Origin: Acidobacteriota bacterium
Lineage (GTDB): Bacteria > Acidobacteriota > UBA6911 > RPQK01 > JADFOI01
Assembly (NCBI GenBank): GCA_030624355.1
Contig: JAUXKG010000107.1
Coordinates: forward strand, 1-7,524
Length of the DNA stretch: 7,524 bases
Direction of reading: 5' to 3'
The translations under genes and the position numbers were made by a program. Every line of letters starts with the position of its first letter. The stretch's first letter is position 1. Positions 1 to 5,980 of the stretch are shown here, piece by piece. A model generated the notes under the pieces. That model saw nothing but the letters and a program-made list of their open reading frames with translations, was not told the DNA's origin and did no database searches.

Positions 1-597
1 AACCACTTTAGCCTTGCTCAACGCGACGGTGTATTCTCCCTCGGGAACCTCACCCTTACTCGCTCTATAGATACTTTTCGGTTCCAGAAAAATGACGGGA
101 TTTTCGTCTCGGATGGAGGCGATTAGCAGGCCCTTCGCATCGTAGGGATTGGATGGCATAACCACCTTGAGGCCGGCCGTGTGAATAAAATAGGCCTCCG
201 GGCTTTGTGAGTGGTAGAGCCCACCTTTGATTCCTCCTCCACAGGGAGCACGAATGACCATAGGACAGAAAAACTGTCCTCCGGAACGGTAGCGCATCTT
301 GGCCAATTCGCTGACGATTTGATCAAAAGCCGGATAGATGAAGTCAGAAAATTGAATTTCTGGAACAGGTCGCAATCCGTAAAGAGTCATTCCGATAGCG
401 GTACCGATGATTCCATTCTCTGCCAGTGGTGTGTCGAAAACCCGATCGGCACCGAACTCATCGAGCAGCCCTTTCGTAGCACGAAAAACGCCCCCGAACT
501 TTCCTATATCTTCACCCAGAACGATGACACGCTCATCGCGCCTCATTTCGACGCTCAAGGCCTGGTTGACTGCCTGAATGACGTTTATGGTGGCCAT
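1..597 (-). CDS. bkdA2: 2-oxoacid (branched-chain type) dehydrogenase E1 component, beta subunit, 3' part missing
   Basis: This is the beta subunit of the thiamine-diphosphate-dependent E1 enzyme, which with E1-alpha decarboxylates 2-oxoacids and passes the acyl group to the lipoyl domain of E2 in the cytoplasm. The frame is open for 199 codons from ATG 597 to the window edge. The family is about 325-340 residues long, so roughly the last 130 residues (the C-terminal transketolase domain) lie outside. Visible landmarks are the start MATINVIQAVNQAL, VLGEDIGKFGGVFR at residues 26-39, DTPLAE at 55-60 with Glu60 in the position of the cofactor-activating glutamate, EIQFSDFIYPAFDQIV at 80-95, and YHSQSPEAYF at 128-137. 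The last is closer to branched-chain than to pyruvate E1-beta. The ATG lies 12 bases after the E1-alpha stop with no clear Shine-Dalgarno, which suggests translational coupling in one operon. A pyruvate or mixed-substrate role cannot be excluded. Confidence 0.93.
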   Translation of the reverse strand, partial: MATINVIQAVNQALSVEMRRDERVIVLGEDIGKFGGVFRATKGLLDEFGADRVFDTPLAENGIIGTAIGMTLYGLRPVPEIQFSDFIYPAFDQIVSELAKMRYRSGGQFFCPMVIRAPCGGGIKGGLYHSQSPEAYFIHTAGLKVVMPSNPYDAKGLLIASIRDENPVIFLEPKSIYRASKGEVPEGEYTVALSKAKVV

Positions 598-609
598 GGC
601 TGTCAGGTG

Positions 610-1710
610 CTATATCTCTTGTTCGACGGCGTCCGGCTCTCGGCTTTCGTACACCTCGTTGAGCTGATCTCTCAGATGCCATGGGACCTGATCGAGGACA
701 TCCTCAAACATGGTTGCAATGTCGGGTGGACCGATTTGCTCTGCTTCTGTGACTGCCGTGTGAATTTCCTTCTTGATCTCTTGCTCCAAGTGCTGATCCT
801 TTTCCTCATTCCAGAACTTCTCTGCCATCAAGTAGTTCTTGAAGCGATGTAGCGGATCTTTCTGTTTCCACTCCGCCACCTCTTTTTCATCGCGGTAGGC
901 TCGAGGATCATCTGAAGTAGAATGCGCTCCCATGCGGTAGGTTACAGCCTCAATTAGCGTGGGTCCCTCACCGCTCCGAGCTCTGCAGGCGGCCTGTCGG
1001 GTTACTTCATAGACCCCCAAGATGTCGTTACCATCGACTCGCACTCCTTCCATACCATAGGCCGTCGATTTGATCGCCAGCGACTCTGCGGCAGTCTGCT
1101 GCTGACAGGCGACTGAGATGGCCCACTGGTTGTTGCGGCACAGAAAAATGGTGGCAGCCTTGTAGACAGCTGCGAAATTCAAAGCGGCATGGAAATCGCC
1201 GGTAGAGGTAGCACCATCTCCGAAGTACACCAGAGCCAGATCCGATTGGCCTCGCAGTCGGGCGGCCAGTCCAATTCCGGTAGCGTGAGGGATTTGAGTG
1301 CCTACTGGACTTGAAATGGATCCAAAGCGCAGTTTTGCTGAGGCGTAGTGGTTGGGCATCTGGCGGCCCTTGATGGCATCTTGAGCATTGCCGAAAAGCT
1401 GGCAGCACAACTCGAACAGGGTGAAGCCACGCAGCAGTGCTGCTCCCAGCTCGCGATAACAGGGAATGATCCAATCGCTCTCTTTAAGGGCGAAGGCACT
1501 TCCTATGACGGAGGCCTCTTCACCGGTAGAGCCCACGTAAAACCCGATTCTCCCCTGCCGCTGAAGAGTGGTCATTCTCTCATCCACTCGGCGGTTGAGC
1601 AGCATCCCGCGGTAGAGGTGAATAAGGTCCTCGGCGCCCAAAGAGGGCGCAGTTTGACCCTCCTCCAGCCTCCCGTCGGGCCGCAAGATTCTGACGACTC
1701 CCTCCGACAT
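610..1710 (-). CDS. bkdA1: 2-oxoacid (branched-chain type) dehydrogenase E1 component, alpha subunit
   Basis: This is the alpha subunit of E1 and carries the thiamine diphosphate site. Counted from ATG 1710 it is 366 residues. It shows YRELGA at 85-90, KGRQMPNHY at 114-122, the diphosphate and Mg-binding motif starting GDGATSTGDFHAALNFAA at 164 and ending RNNQWAIS at 192-199, and the phosphorylation-loop equivalent HSTSDDPRAYR at 263-273. The HSTSDD loop, the GRQMP segment and the C-terminal region resemble human BCKDHA closely from memory, so I favour branched-chain keto acids over pyruvate. An in-frame TTG at 1734 would add eight residues. I prefer ATG 1710 because a sigma70-like promoter overlaps that extension. 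Neither start has a recognisable Shine-Dalgarno. The E1-beta gene follows after 12 bases. E2 and E3 are not in the window and may lie to the left. Confidence 0.94.
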   Translation of the reverse strand: MSEGVVRILRPDGRLEEGQTAPSLGAEDLIHLYRGMLLNRRVDERMTTLQRQGRIGFYVGSTGEEASVIGSAFALKESDWIIPCYRELGAALLRGFTLFELCCQLFGNAQDAIKGRQMPNHYASAKLRFGSISSPVGTQIPHATGIGLAARLRGQSDLALVYFGDGATSTGDFHAALNFAAVYKAATIFLCRNNQWAISVACQQQTAAESLAIKSTAYGMEGVRVDGNDILGVYEVTRQAACRARSGEGPTLIEAVTYRMGAHSTSDDPRAYRDEKEVAEWKQKDPLHRFKNYLMAEKFWNEEKDQHLEQEIKKEIHTAVTEAEQIGPPDIATMFEDVLDQVPWHLRDQLNEVYESREPDAVEQEI

Positions 1711-1719
1711 GTGAGTCGG

Positions 1720-1748
1720 ATTATATCTTTGCAATTTGTTTCATACAA
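1720..1748 (-). promoter_or_regulatory. Sigma70-like promoter for the E1 operon, near-leaderless
   Basis: Reading the minus strand, TTGTAT (1748-1743) and a perfect TATAAT (1725-1720) are separated by 17 bases. The -10 box ends nine bases before ATG 1710, so transcription should start within about three bases of the start codon. The -35 box matches the consensus at only three of six positions. The call rests on the perfect -10, the spacing and the lack of a Shine-Dalgarno. Confidence 0.5.
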
Positions 1749-1765
1749 GCGGAGGTCGATAACGT

Positions 1766-1868
1766 GGTGAAGCGAATTGGCGAGAGTGAAGGAAACGGAG
1801 TGGAGGAGATATTGGAGAGAACGTTACACTTGAGGTGCGGGCTCGACAACCAAGGCTATCGAGCCCGC
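1766..1868 (-). terminator. Hairpin followed by C-rich tract: probable terminator of the lysine-rich gene
   Basis: An exact 10-base inverted repeat (GCGGGCTCGA at 1837-1846, TCGAGCCCGC at 1859-1868) with a 12-base loop lies seven bases beyond the stop codon of the lysine-rich gene. No T-run follows on either strand, so it is not a textbook intrinsic terminator. On the minus strand the next 70 or so bases (1836 down to 1766) have about 29 C and 6 G by hand count, which is the composition expected of a Rho loading site. I infer either Rho-dependent termination or a hairpin that protects the mRNA 3' end. Confidence 0.45.
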
Positions 1869-1874
1869 GGGAGG

Positions 1875-2078
1875 CTACCGTCTTCGTTTCTTGGCGGCTT
1901 TCTTCTTTTTCTTTTTCGCGGTCTTCTTCTTGGTAGCCTTTTTCTTGGCCTTCTTCTTTACAGCTTTCTTTTTGGCGGCCTTCTTCTTTACAGCCTTTTT
2001 CTTCTTCTTGGTAGCTTTCTTCCTGGCGGTGCGCTTCTTGGCTGCCTTCTTTGTCGCCTTCTTTTTTTTCTTTGGCAT
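1875..2078 (-). CDS. Lysine/alanine-rich histone H1-like protein
   Basis: This 67-residue protein contains only M, P, K, A, T, V and R. I count 39 lysines and 5 arginines, so about two thirds of it is basic, with no acidic or aromatic residue. It begins MPKKKKKATKKAAKKRTARK and continues as irregular KKKA(A/V/T) units to a C-terminal RRR. Such tails occur in histone H1, chlamydial Hc1/Hc2 and the AlgP family, all of which bind DNA. Nucleoid binding is therefore the likely role, with RNA or ribosome association as alternatives. Start ATG 2078 is chosen over an in-frame upstream codon at 2132 because a strong Shine-Dalgarno sits five bases before it and the composition changes sharply there. 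It lies 78 bases after the aminopeptidase gene. The long lysine runs make the gene A-rich on its coding strand, unlike its neighbours. Confidence 0.82.
   Translation of the reverse strand: MPKKKKKATKKAAKKRTARKKATKKKKKAVKKKAAKKKAVKKKAKKKATKKKTAKKKKKKAAKKRRR
1947..1994 (-). repeat. Direct repeats inside the lysine-rich gene
   Basis: The 18-base plus-strand sequence GGCCTTCTTCTTTACAGC occurs at 1947-1964 and again at 1977-1994, 30 bases (ten codons) apart. A 15-base sequence CTTCTTCTTGGTAGC also occurs at 1923-1937 and 2001-2015, 78 bases (26 codons) apart. All spacings are multiples of three, so gain or loss of a unit would keep the frame. This suggests growth by slippage or unequal recombination. 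Confidence 0.8.
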
Positions 2079-2083
2079 GCCTT

Positions 2084-2115
2084 CCTCCTTTCTTGAAGAA
2101 ATTTGTGCCTTTATA
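2084..2115 (-). promoter_or_regulatory. Shine-Dalgarno and possible -10 box of the lysine-rich gene
   Basis: On the minus strand AAGGAGG (2090-2084) is five bases before ATG 2078. It is the strongest ribosome binding site in the window and fixes that start. Further upstream TATAAA (2115-2110) could be a -10 box giving a leader of about 25 bases. I see no convincing -35 box. A near-palindrome TTTCTTGAAGAAA (2089-2101) lies between them and touches the Shine-Dalgarno. Confidence 0.5.
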
Positions 2116-2156
2116 ACCTCTTGGTGTGACAAAAGTTGTGGGTTATCGTTTGTTCT

Positions 2157-3650
2157 TCAACGGCTGTTTTCGTTGTTTGCCATCAGTGCTTCTATTTCTG
2201 TTATCTCACGAGGTAGCTGTTTGGAAAGCAATTCGTATCCTTCGTCTGTCACTAGAACGTCGTCTTCGATTCGAACTCCGATGGATTTGTACTTCTCAAT
2301 TGAGCGTCGAATCGTGTCCAGTTGCTTTGCTGTGACGCCTCTTTCAAGTAGCCTGTCGAGGGAGTCTTCTCTTACATAGATTCCCGGCTCAACTGTGATA
2401 ACCATGCCGCTTTGCAGGCGCTCACTCTGTCCTACATCATGCGTGTCCAACCCCAAAAAATGTCTGGTGCCGTGTGGGAAAAAGACGCGGTACTGGGTTC
2501 CTTCTTCGCTGGTGATCAGATCCATTTTGAATAATCCCTTGCGAATGATCTCCACTGCTTTCTGATGGACACTGGAGATCGGCAAGCCCGGCCTGATGAT
2601 CGCCAAAGCCGCACGTTGAGCATCCAGCACGAGCTGATAAATTTGTGCCTGCTGTTTGCTGAATTTTCCATTCACGGGAACTGTTCGAGTAATATCAGCT
2701 GCGTAGTAGTTGTGCTCAGCTCCGACGTCCATCAACAAAAGCTCACCATCGTGAATTTGTTTCTGACTCGACTGGTAGTGAAGTGTCGTAGCATTCAGAC
2801 CGGAGGCGACAATGGACGGAAAGGCAGAATAAGAAGAGCTTTTTTTGAACGTATATTCGATCAGAGCCTCGATTTCGTACTCCCACATATCCGAACGAAT
2901 ATTCTTCATAGCCTCCAGATGAGCCTGTACCGTAACGTCGATGGCTTCACGAAGCTGACTGATTTCGTAGGGTGATTTGATCACCCTTAACTGATGGAAG
3001 AACGAGGAGGCGTCTTTTATCTGAAGTCCGGTGAAACGCTTGCGAAGGCGATCGGAGAATTCATATTCCTTGCTGAGCTTCCCAGTCAATCCAGGACGTG
3101 ACTCCAAAAGAAGAAAAACCTCAGCCTTGCCCTGCCGCAGGCCGGAGAAGAAATCTCTATATTCAGTGGTTGTGGAGTAGCGACTGGTGCGGTAGGGGCG
3201 CCCGTAGAAGACGGAATCAATGAATGGCTCAAATTCGGATGCACTCCAAACATTCCGTATACCGCTGATTTCAGCCGCTTCCGCCACACTCAACATTTTC
3301 CCAGTCCAAAGCTCCTTATTGGCACTGCGATCGGGAAGGAAGAGTATCTCGCGGCGCGAAGAATTTCCGGGCATCAGCACCAGTGTGATGCCATGCTGTC
3401 GAATTCCTGTCAGGTAGTACAGGTTGCTTTCCTGTCTGAATTCGTAATTGACGTCGCGGGAATATGTTCGTCGGTCTCCACTAAATAGAATAAGCATGCC
3501 CCGGTTACCAATCTTCTCCATCATGGCGTGACGCCTTTTAACCAGGTCAGACTTCAACTCCGACTCAGCCGCAAACAGGGAAAGACAGACAGCCCAACCT
3601 ATGGCCATGTGGAAGAGGATCAAATGTGAAGTCGGCGTCTTGAAGTTCAT
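2157..3650 (-). CDS. pepP: Exported Xaa-Pro aminopeptidase (aminopeptidase P, peptidase family M24B)
   Basis: This enzyme removes an N-terminal residue that precedes proline, using two metal ions. It is 497 residues, with an N-terminal hydrophobic segment at about 9-28 (ending CLSLFAAES) that looks like a Sec signal peptide; no lipobox precedes Cys22. An AMP_N domain follows (about 35-190, including NYEFRQESNLYYLTGI). The pita-bread catalytic domain fills about 220-480. By comparison with E. coli PepP the metal ligands are all present: Asp308 (LLMDVG), Asp319 (ADITRT), His397 (HGTRHFLG), Glu421 (VEPGIYV) and Glu462 (RIEDDV). His291, His393 and His404 match the other active-site histidines. 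ATG 3650 has AGGAG four bases upstream. The signal peptide points to the periplasm, unlike cytoplasmic E. coli PepP, and suggests use of external proline-containing peptides. The lysine-rich gene lies downstream on the same strand. Confidence 0.95.
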   Translation of the reverse strand: MNFKTPTSHLILFHMAIGWAVCLSLFAAESELKSDLVKRRHAMMEKIGNRGMLILFSGDRRTYSRDVNYEFRQESNLYYLTGIRQHGITLVLMPGNSSRREILFLPDRSANKELWTGKMLSVAEAAEISGIRNVWSASEFEPFIDSVFYGRPYRTSRYSTTTEYRDFFSGLRQGKAEVFLLLESRPGLTGKLSKEYEFSDRLRKRFTGLQIKDASSFFHQLRVIKSPYEISQLREAIDVTVQAHLEAMKNIRSDMWEYEIEALIEYTFKKSSSYSAFPSIVASGLNATTLHYQSSQKQIHDGELLLMDVGAEHNYYAADITRTVPVNGKFSKQQAQIYQLVLDAQRAALAIIRPGLPISSVHQKAVEIIRKGLFKMDLITSEEGTQYRVFFPHGTRHFLGLDTHDVGQSERLQSGMVITVEPGIYVREDSLDRLLERGVTAKQLDTIRRSIEKYKSIGVRIEDDVLVTDEGYELLSKQLPREITEIEALMANNENSR

Positions 3651-3770
3651 TGGGCTCCTATTTTATCGTAAGTTCGGTTTCCTGTTTAACTCCGACAACA
3701 GACTTTTGCCCGTTTGAACCATCAACGTCGAGCTGACCGCCTGCCCCCTGACCGATGGCCGCTAACAGCT

Positions 3771-3794
3771 GACAACTGTCGATTGACGATTGTC
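3771..3794. repeat. Imperfect inverted repeat in the pepP-rnhA gap
   Basis: GACAACTGTC (3771-3780) and GACGATTGTC (3785-3794) pair around a four-base loop with one mismatch and one wobble. It lies within a run of related words (CTGACAACTG, GATTGACGATTG, CAACTGACAA) from about 3761 to 3811. No T-run follows, so I do not call it a terminator. It looks like a degenerate intergenic repeat. Confidence 0.45.
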
Positions 3795-3823
3795 GAGTAA
3801 CAACTGACAAGAAGTACCATTCT

Positions 3824-3890
3824 TAATCCGTGTAAATCCGTGTCTCGTGTCAATCTGTGTTCGTTAATCCCTGTCCATCCGTGTCTGTGG
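3824..3890. repeat. Degenerate ATCCGTGT-type tandem repeat overlapping the 3' end of rnhA
   Basis: Variants of AATCCGTGT recur: AATCCGTGT, AAATCCGTGTC, CAATCTGTGT, TTAATCCCTGTCC and ATCCGTGTCTGTGG, end to end across about 67 bases. Read on the minus strand they are the CACGGATTTACACGGATTAA kind of motif that I recall as dispersed in intergenic regions of several environmental bacteria. The array crosses the rnhA stop codon at 3850-3852. Its function is unknown. Confidence 0.65.
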
Positions 3891-4374
3891 CTTGCAAGTC
3901 CTTGTAGGCTTGCACTGCCAGCTCGTCACACCTCTCGTTTTCAGGGTGTCCCGAGTGACCTCGCACAAGCTCAAAGAAGACCTTGTGTTTTTGAACCAGC
4001 TCATCCAGTTCCATCCACTGTTCGACATTCTTCACGGGCTTGAGGCCGTTACTGGTTTTTCTCTTCCAACCTCGACGTTTCCAATTGTGGATCCACTCGG
4101 TGATTCCCTTCTTGAGATAGGTGCTATCGGTCACCAGCCGCACATTGGTCGGTCGTTTCAGATGTTCCAGACCCTCAATTGCGGCCTGTAGTTCCATCTG
4201 GTTGTTGGTGGTGAGTGGTACGGCTCCGCTGACTTCCAAGACCTTGCCGCTGGGTAGATGATGGAGAATAAAGGCCCATCCGCCGGGTCCGGGATTGCCC
4301 GCACAAGCACCGTCTGAATAGAGTACGACCTCGACATCAGATGGGGAATTCGTCTCTTCAGGACTCACCGACAC
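3850..4374 (-). CDS. rnhA: Ribonuclease HI
   Basis: Ribonuclease HI cuts the RNA strand of RNA-DNA hybrids in the cytoplasm (R-loops, primers). Counted from GTG 4374 it is 174 residues. The catalytic residues are all visible: Asp21 in YSDGACAGNPGPGGW, Glu61 in NNQMELQAA, Asp83 in VTDSTYL, His140 in VRGHSGHPENERCDELA, and Asp150 in the same motif. The basic handle of the E. coli type is present (ITEWIHNWKRRGWKRK). E. coli RNase HI has 155 residues; the excess is at both ends. The start is uncertain: GTG 4392, 4374 and 4368 are all in frame and none has a Shine-Dalgarno. I choose 4374 because a promoter-like element overlaps the longer form. The last twelve residues (163-174, TDTDGQGLTNTD) are encoded by the intergenic ATCCGTGT repeat, so the natural C-terminus has probably been replaced or extended by it. 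Confidence 0.95.
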   Translation of the reverse strand: MSVSPEETNSPSDVEVVLYSDGACAGNPGPGGWAFILHHLPSGKVLEVSGAVPLTTNNQMELQAAIEGLEHLKRPTNVRLVTDSTYLKKGITEWIHNWKRRGWKRKTSNGLKPVKNVEQWMELDELVQKHKVFFELVRGHSGHPENERCDELAVQAYKDLQATDTDGQGLTNTD

Positions 4375-4383
4375 AATGCAGAG

Positions 4384-4412
4384 ATCATACACAGGCCACG
4401 ATCACATTCCAA
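4384..4412 (-). promoter_or_regulatory. Sigma70-like promoter for rnhA, near-leaderless
   Basis: On the minus strand TTGGAA (4412-4407) and TATGAT (4389-4384) are 17 bases apart, matching consensus at four and five of six positions. Transcription would begin near A 4377, three bases before GTG 4374. This fits the missing Shine-Dalgarno. If GTG 4392 were the start, the -10 box would lie inside the coding region. Confidence 0.45.
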
Positions 4413-4463
4413 GACGAGTATACGTCCCTTGTGCCGAGCCAAACATGCGGGCAGCCGTTTGGA

Positions 4464-4503
4464 TATAATTCATCAAGGGACTGTTAGTATAGATCCTGGG
4501 AGG
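4464..4503 (+). promoter_or_regulatory. -10 box and Shine-Dalgarno of mrp
   Basis: A perfect TATAAT lies at 4464-4469, but no -35 box is recognisable 16-19 bases upstream. GGGAGG at 4498-4503 is ten bases before ATG 4514 and is a plausible ribosome binding site. The predicted leader is about 38 bases. The promoter diverges from that of rnhA, with the two -10 boxes about 75 bases apart. Confidence 0.5.
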
Positions 4504-4513
4504 CGGACGACTC

Positions 4514-5596
4514 ATGTCAGAGATAGACAAGAACACTATTTTGGAAGCATTGAAGAGCGTACACGACCCTGACTTGGGACGTGATATTGTTTCGCTTGGT
4601 TTTGTCAAAGAGGTCAAGCTGTGTGGCGGTGTAGCTGCGGTCACCATCGAGCTGACGACCCCTGCCTGCCCGGTGAAAGATCAGATGAGGGAGCAGGCCA
4701 GGCAGGCGATCCTGGAACTGCCGGGAATCAATGAAGCCAATGTCGAGATGACTGCTCAGGTGCGTTCCTCTCTTCCGGAAGGCCAGTCCCTAATGCCTGG
4801 GGTCAAGAACATTGTGCCGGTTGGCAGTGGAAAGGGAGGTGTCGGCAAATCGACAGTCAGTGCCAATTTGGCGATGGCCTTGGTCCAAAGCGGAGCCAAG
4901 GTAGGCCTGATGGATGCTGACATATATGGACCGAGCATTCCCACTTTGTTGGGAATCTCAACAAAGCCGGGCATGGGCTCACACAATCAAATCATCCCGG
5001 TCTCCCAATATGGTCTGAAGGTTATTTCCATGGGGTTCTTTCTGCCTGAGGACAAAGCGGCAATTTGGCGCGGGCCGATGTTGGACAAGATGATGACTCA
5101 GTTTCTGGGAGGAGTGGAGTGGGGCGATCTGGACTACCTCATTATCGATCTTCCTCCGGGTACCGGGGACATCCAACTGAGTCTATGTCAGAAGGTTTCC
5201 CTGACCGGAGCGTTAGTAGTTTCAACCCCTCAGGATGTTGCCTTAAACGTGGCAAAGAAGGCTATTCTGATGTTCAATCAACTCAATACACCCATTCTCG
5301 GGATTGTGGAAAACATGAGCTACTACCTGTGCCCCCATTGTGGCGAGCGTGATGAGATTTTTGGCACGGGCGGAGGAATCCGAATCAGCCAGGAGATGGA
5401 TATTCCCTTTCTGGGAGAGATTCCGCTCTCTACCAGTATTCGTGAGTATTCCGATCAGGGAAAGCCAGTCGTTATGGCGGATGCGGACTCGGAGCAGGCC
5501 AAGGCCTTTGTTCAGGTGGCGGAGCGCCTGGCGGCTCAAATCAGTATCCACGCAATGTCAGGTGCCTTTGAGCAAGATATCAAAGTTTCCTTCTAG
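4514..5596 (+). CDS. mrp: Mrp/ApbC/NBP35-family iron-sulfur cluster carrier ATPase
   Basis: This is a cytoplasmic P-loop ATPase that binds a bridging Fe-S cluster at a dimer interface and delivers it to apo-proteins. The 360 residues include an N-terminal MIP18/DUF59 domain (about 5-80, with HDPDLGRDIVSLG and TPACPVKDQ). The ATPase domain follows (about 98-345): deviant Walker A GSGKGGVGKST at 104-114 with signature Lys107 and Lys112, then MDADIYGPSIP at 133-143, WRGPM at 185-189 and IDLPPGTGD at 211-219. CPHC at 273-276 supplies the cluster-binding cysteines. Every family hallmark is present and the length is typical. The DUF971 gene begins 17 bases after its stop, so the two are probably co-transcribed. 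Confidence 0.97.
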   Translation: MSEIDKNTILEALKSVHDPDLGRDIVSLGFVKEVKLCGGVAAVTIELTTPACPVKDQMREQARQAILELPGINEANVEMTAQVRSSLPEGQSLMPGVKNIVPVGSGKGGVGKSTVSANLAMALVQSGAKVGLMDADIYGPSIPTLLGISTKPGMGSHNQIIPVSQYGLKVISMGFFLPEDKAAIWRGPMLDKMMTQFLGGVEWGDLDYLIIDLPPGTGDIQLSLCQKVSLTGALVVSTPQDVALNVAKKAILMFNQLNTPILGIVENMSYYLCPHCGERDEIFGTGGGIRISQEMDIPFLGEIPLSTSIREYSDQGKPVVMADADSEQAKAFVQVAERLAAQISIHAMSGAFEQDIKVSF

Positions 5597-5613
5597 CCCT
5601 TCTAACACTCTTG

Positions 5614-5967
5614 ATGGATAGTCGGCCTATTCCCAGCGAGATTAGTCGGGCCAACCTTCACGACCTCAGAATCGTGTGGAAGGACGGCCACCAGAGCACC
5701 TATCCAGCCCGTTATCTGCGGTTGAGGTGTCCCTGTGCCGGATGTGTGGATGAGTGGACGGGACGTCGAGTCCTGAAGTCCGCTGACGTGTCTGAAGATG
5801 TTGTTCCCACCTCACTGCAGTTAGTGGGTCGTTACGCGCTCAGAGTTCACTGGAGCGACAGCCACTCTCACGGAATCTACACCTTTGAGTTCCTTCGCGA
5901 TCTTTGCCCCTGTGCCGACTGTGAGTCATCTGCGCAGGAGTCCGAAGGTCTCGAGGCTTCAGATTGA
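5614..5967 (+). CDS. DUF971 (gamma-butyrobetaine hydroxylase N-terminal-like) zinc-binding protein
   Basis: This small protein is 117 residues from ATG 5614; an in-frame TTG just before it (5611) is less likely. No Shine-Dalgarno is visible, so translation may be coupled to mrp, whose stop is 17 bases upstream. The DUF971 fold appears as IVWKDGHQSTYPARYLRLRC followed by CPCAGCVDEWTG (Cys39, Cys41, Cys44) and HWSDSHSHGIYTFEFLR (His79 to Arg95). In human BBOX1 the related domain binds zinc through a CxCxxC motif and a later histidine. His86 in SHGIY is a candidate for that ligand. A second CPCADC (Cys98, Cys100, Cys103) near the C-terminus is an additional possible metal site. In many bacteria this domain is fused to, or encoded beside, Mrp, which implies a role in Fe-S handling. 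Its biochemical activity is not known to me. Confidence 0.88.
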   Translation: MDSRPIPSEISRANLHDLRIVWKDGHQSTYPARYLRLRCPCAGCVDEWTGRRVLKSADVSEDVVPTSLQLVGRYALRVHWSDSHSHGIYTFEFLRDLCPCADCESSAQESEGLEASD

Positions 5968-5980
5968 AGGACACGGCACA

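Noticed and set aside
211..852. Plus-strand open frame of 213 codons
   Set aside because: It lies opposite the E1-beta and E1-alpha genes, whose protein families are unmistakable, and its own translation has no recognisable domain.
2089..2101. TTTCTTGAAGAAA near-palindrome as an operator of the lysine-rich gene
   Set aside because: Six-base arms in an A/T-rich stretch can arise by chance, and no regulator or second copy is visible.
1891..2379. Plus-strand open frame rich in phenylalanine that looks like a membrane protein
   Set aside because: It is the reverse-strand reading of the lysine-rich gene (Lys codons read as Phe/Leu) and runs into pepP. The minus-strand gene has a perfect ribosome binding site.
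3824..3890. Possible CRISPR array
   Set aside because: The repeat words are short, degenerate and unevenly spaced, without unique spacers, and no cas gene is present.
4393..4513. Small RNA or riboswitch between rnhA and mrp
   Set aside because: No stable hairpin or known aptamer pattern is evident. The interval is adequately explained by two divergent promoters.
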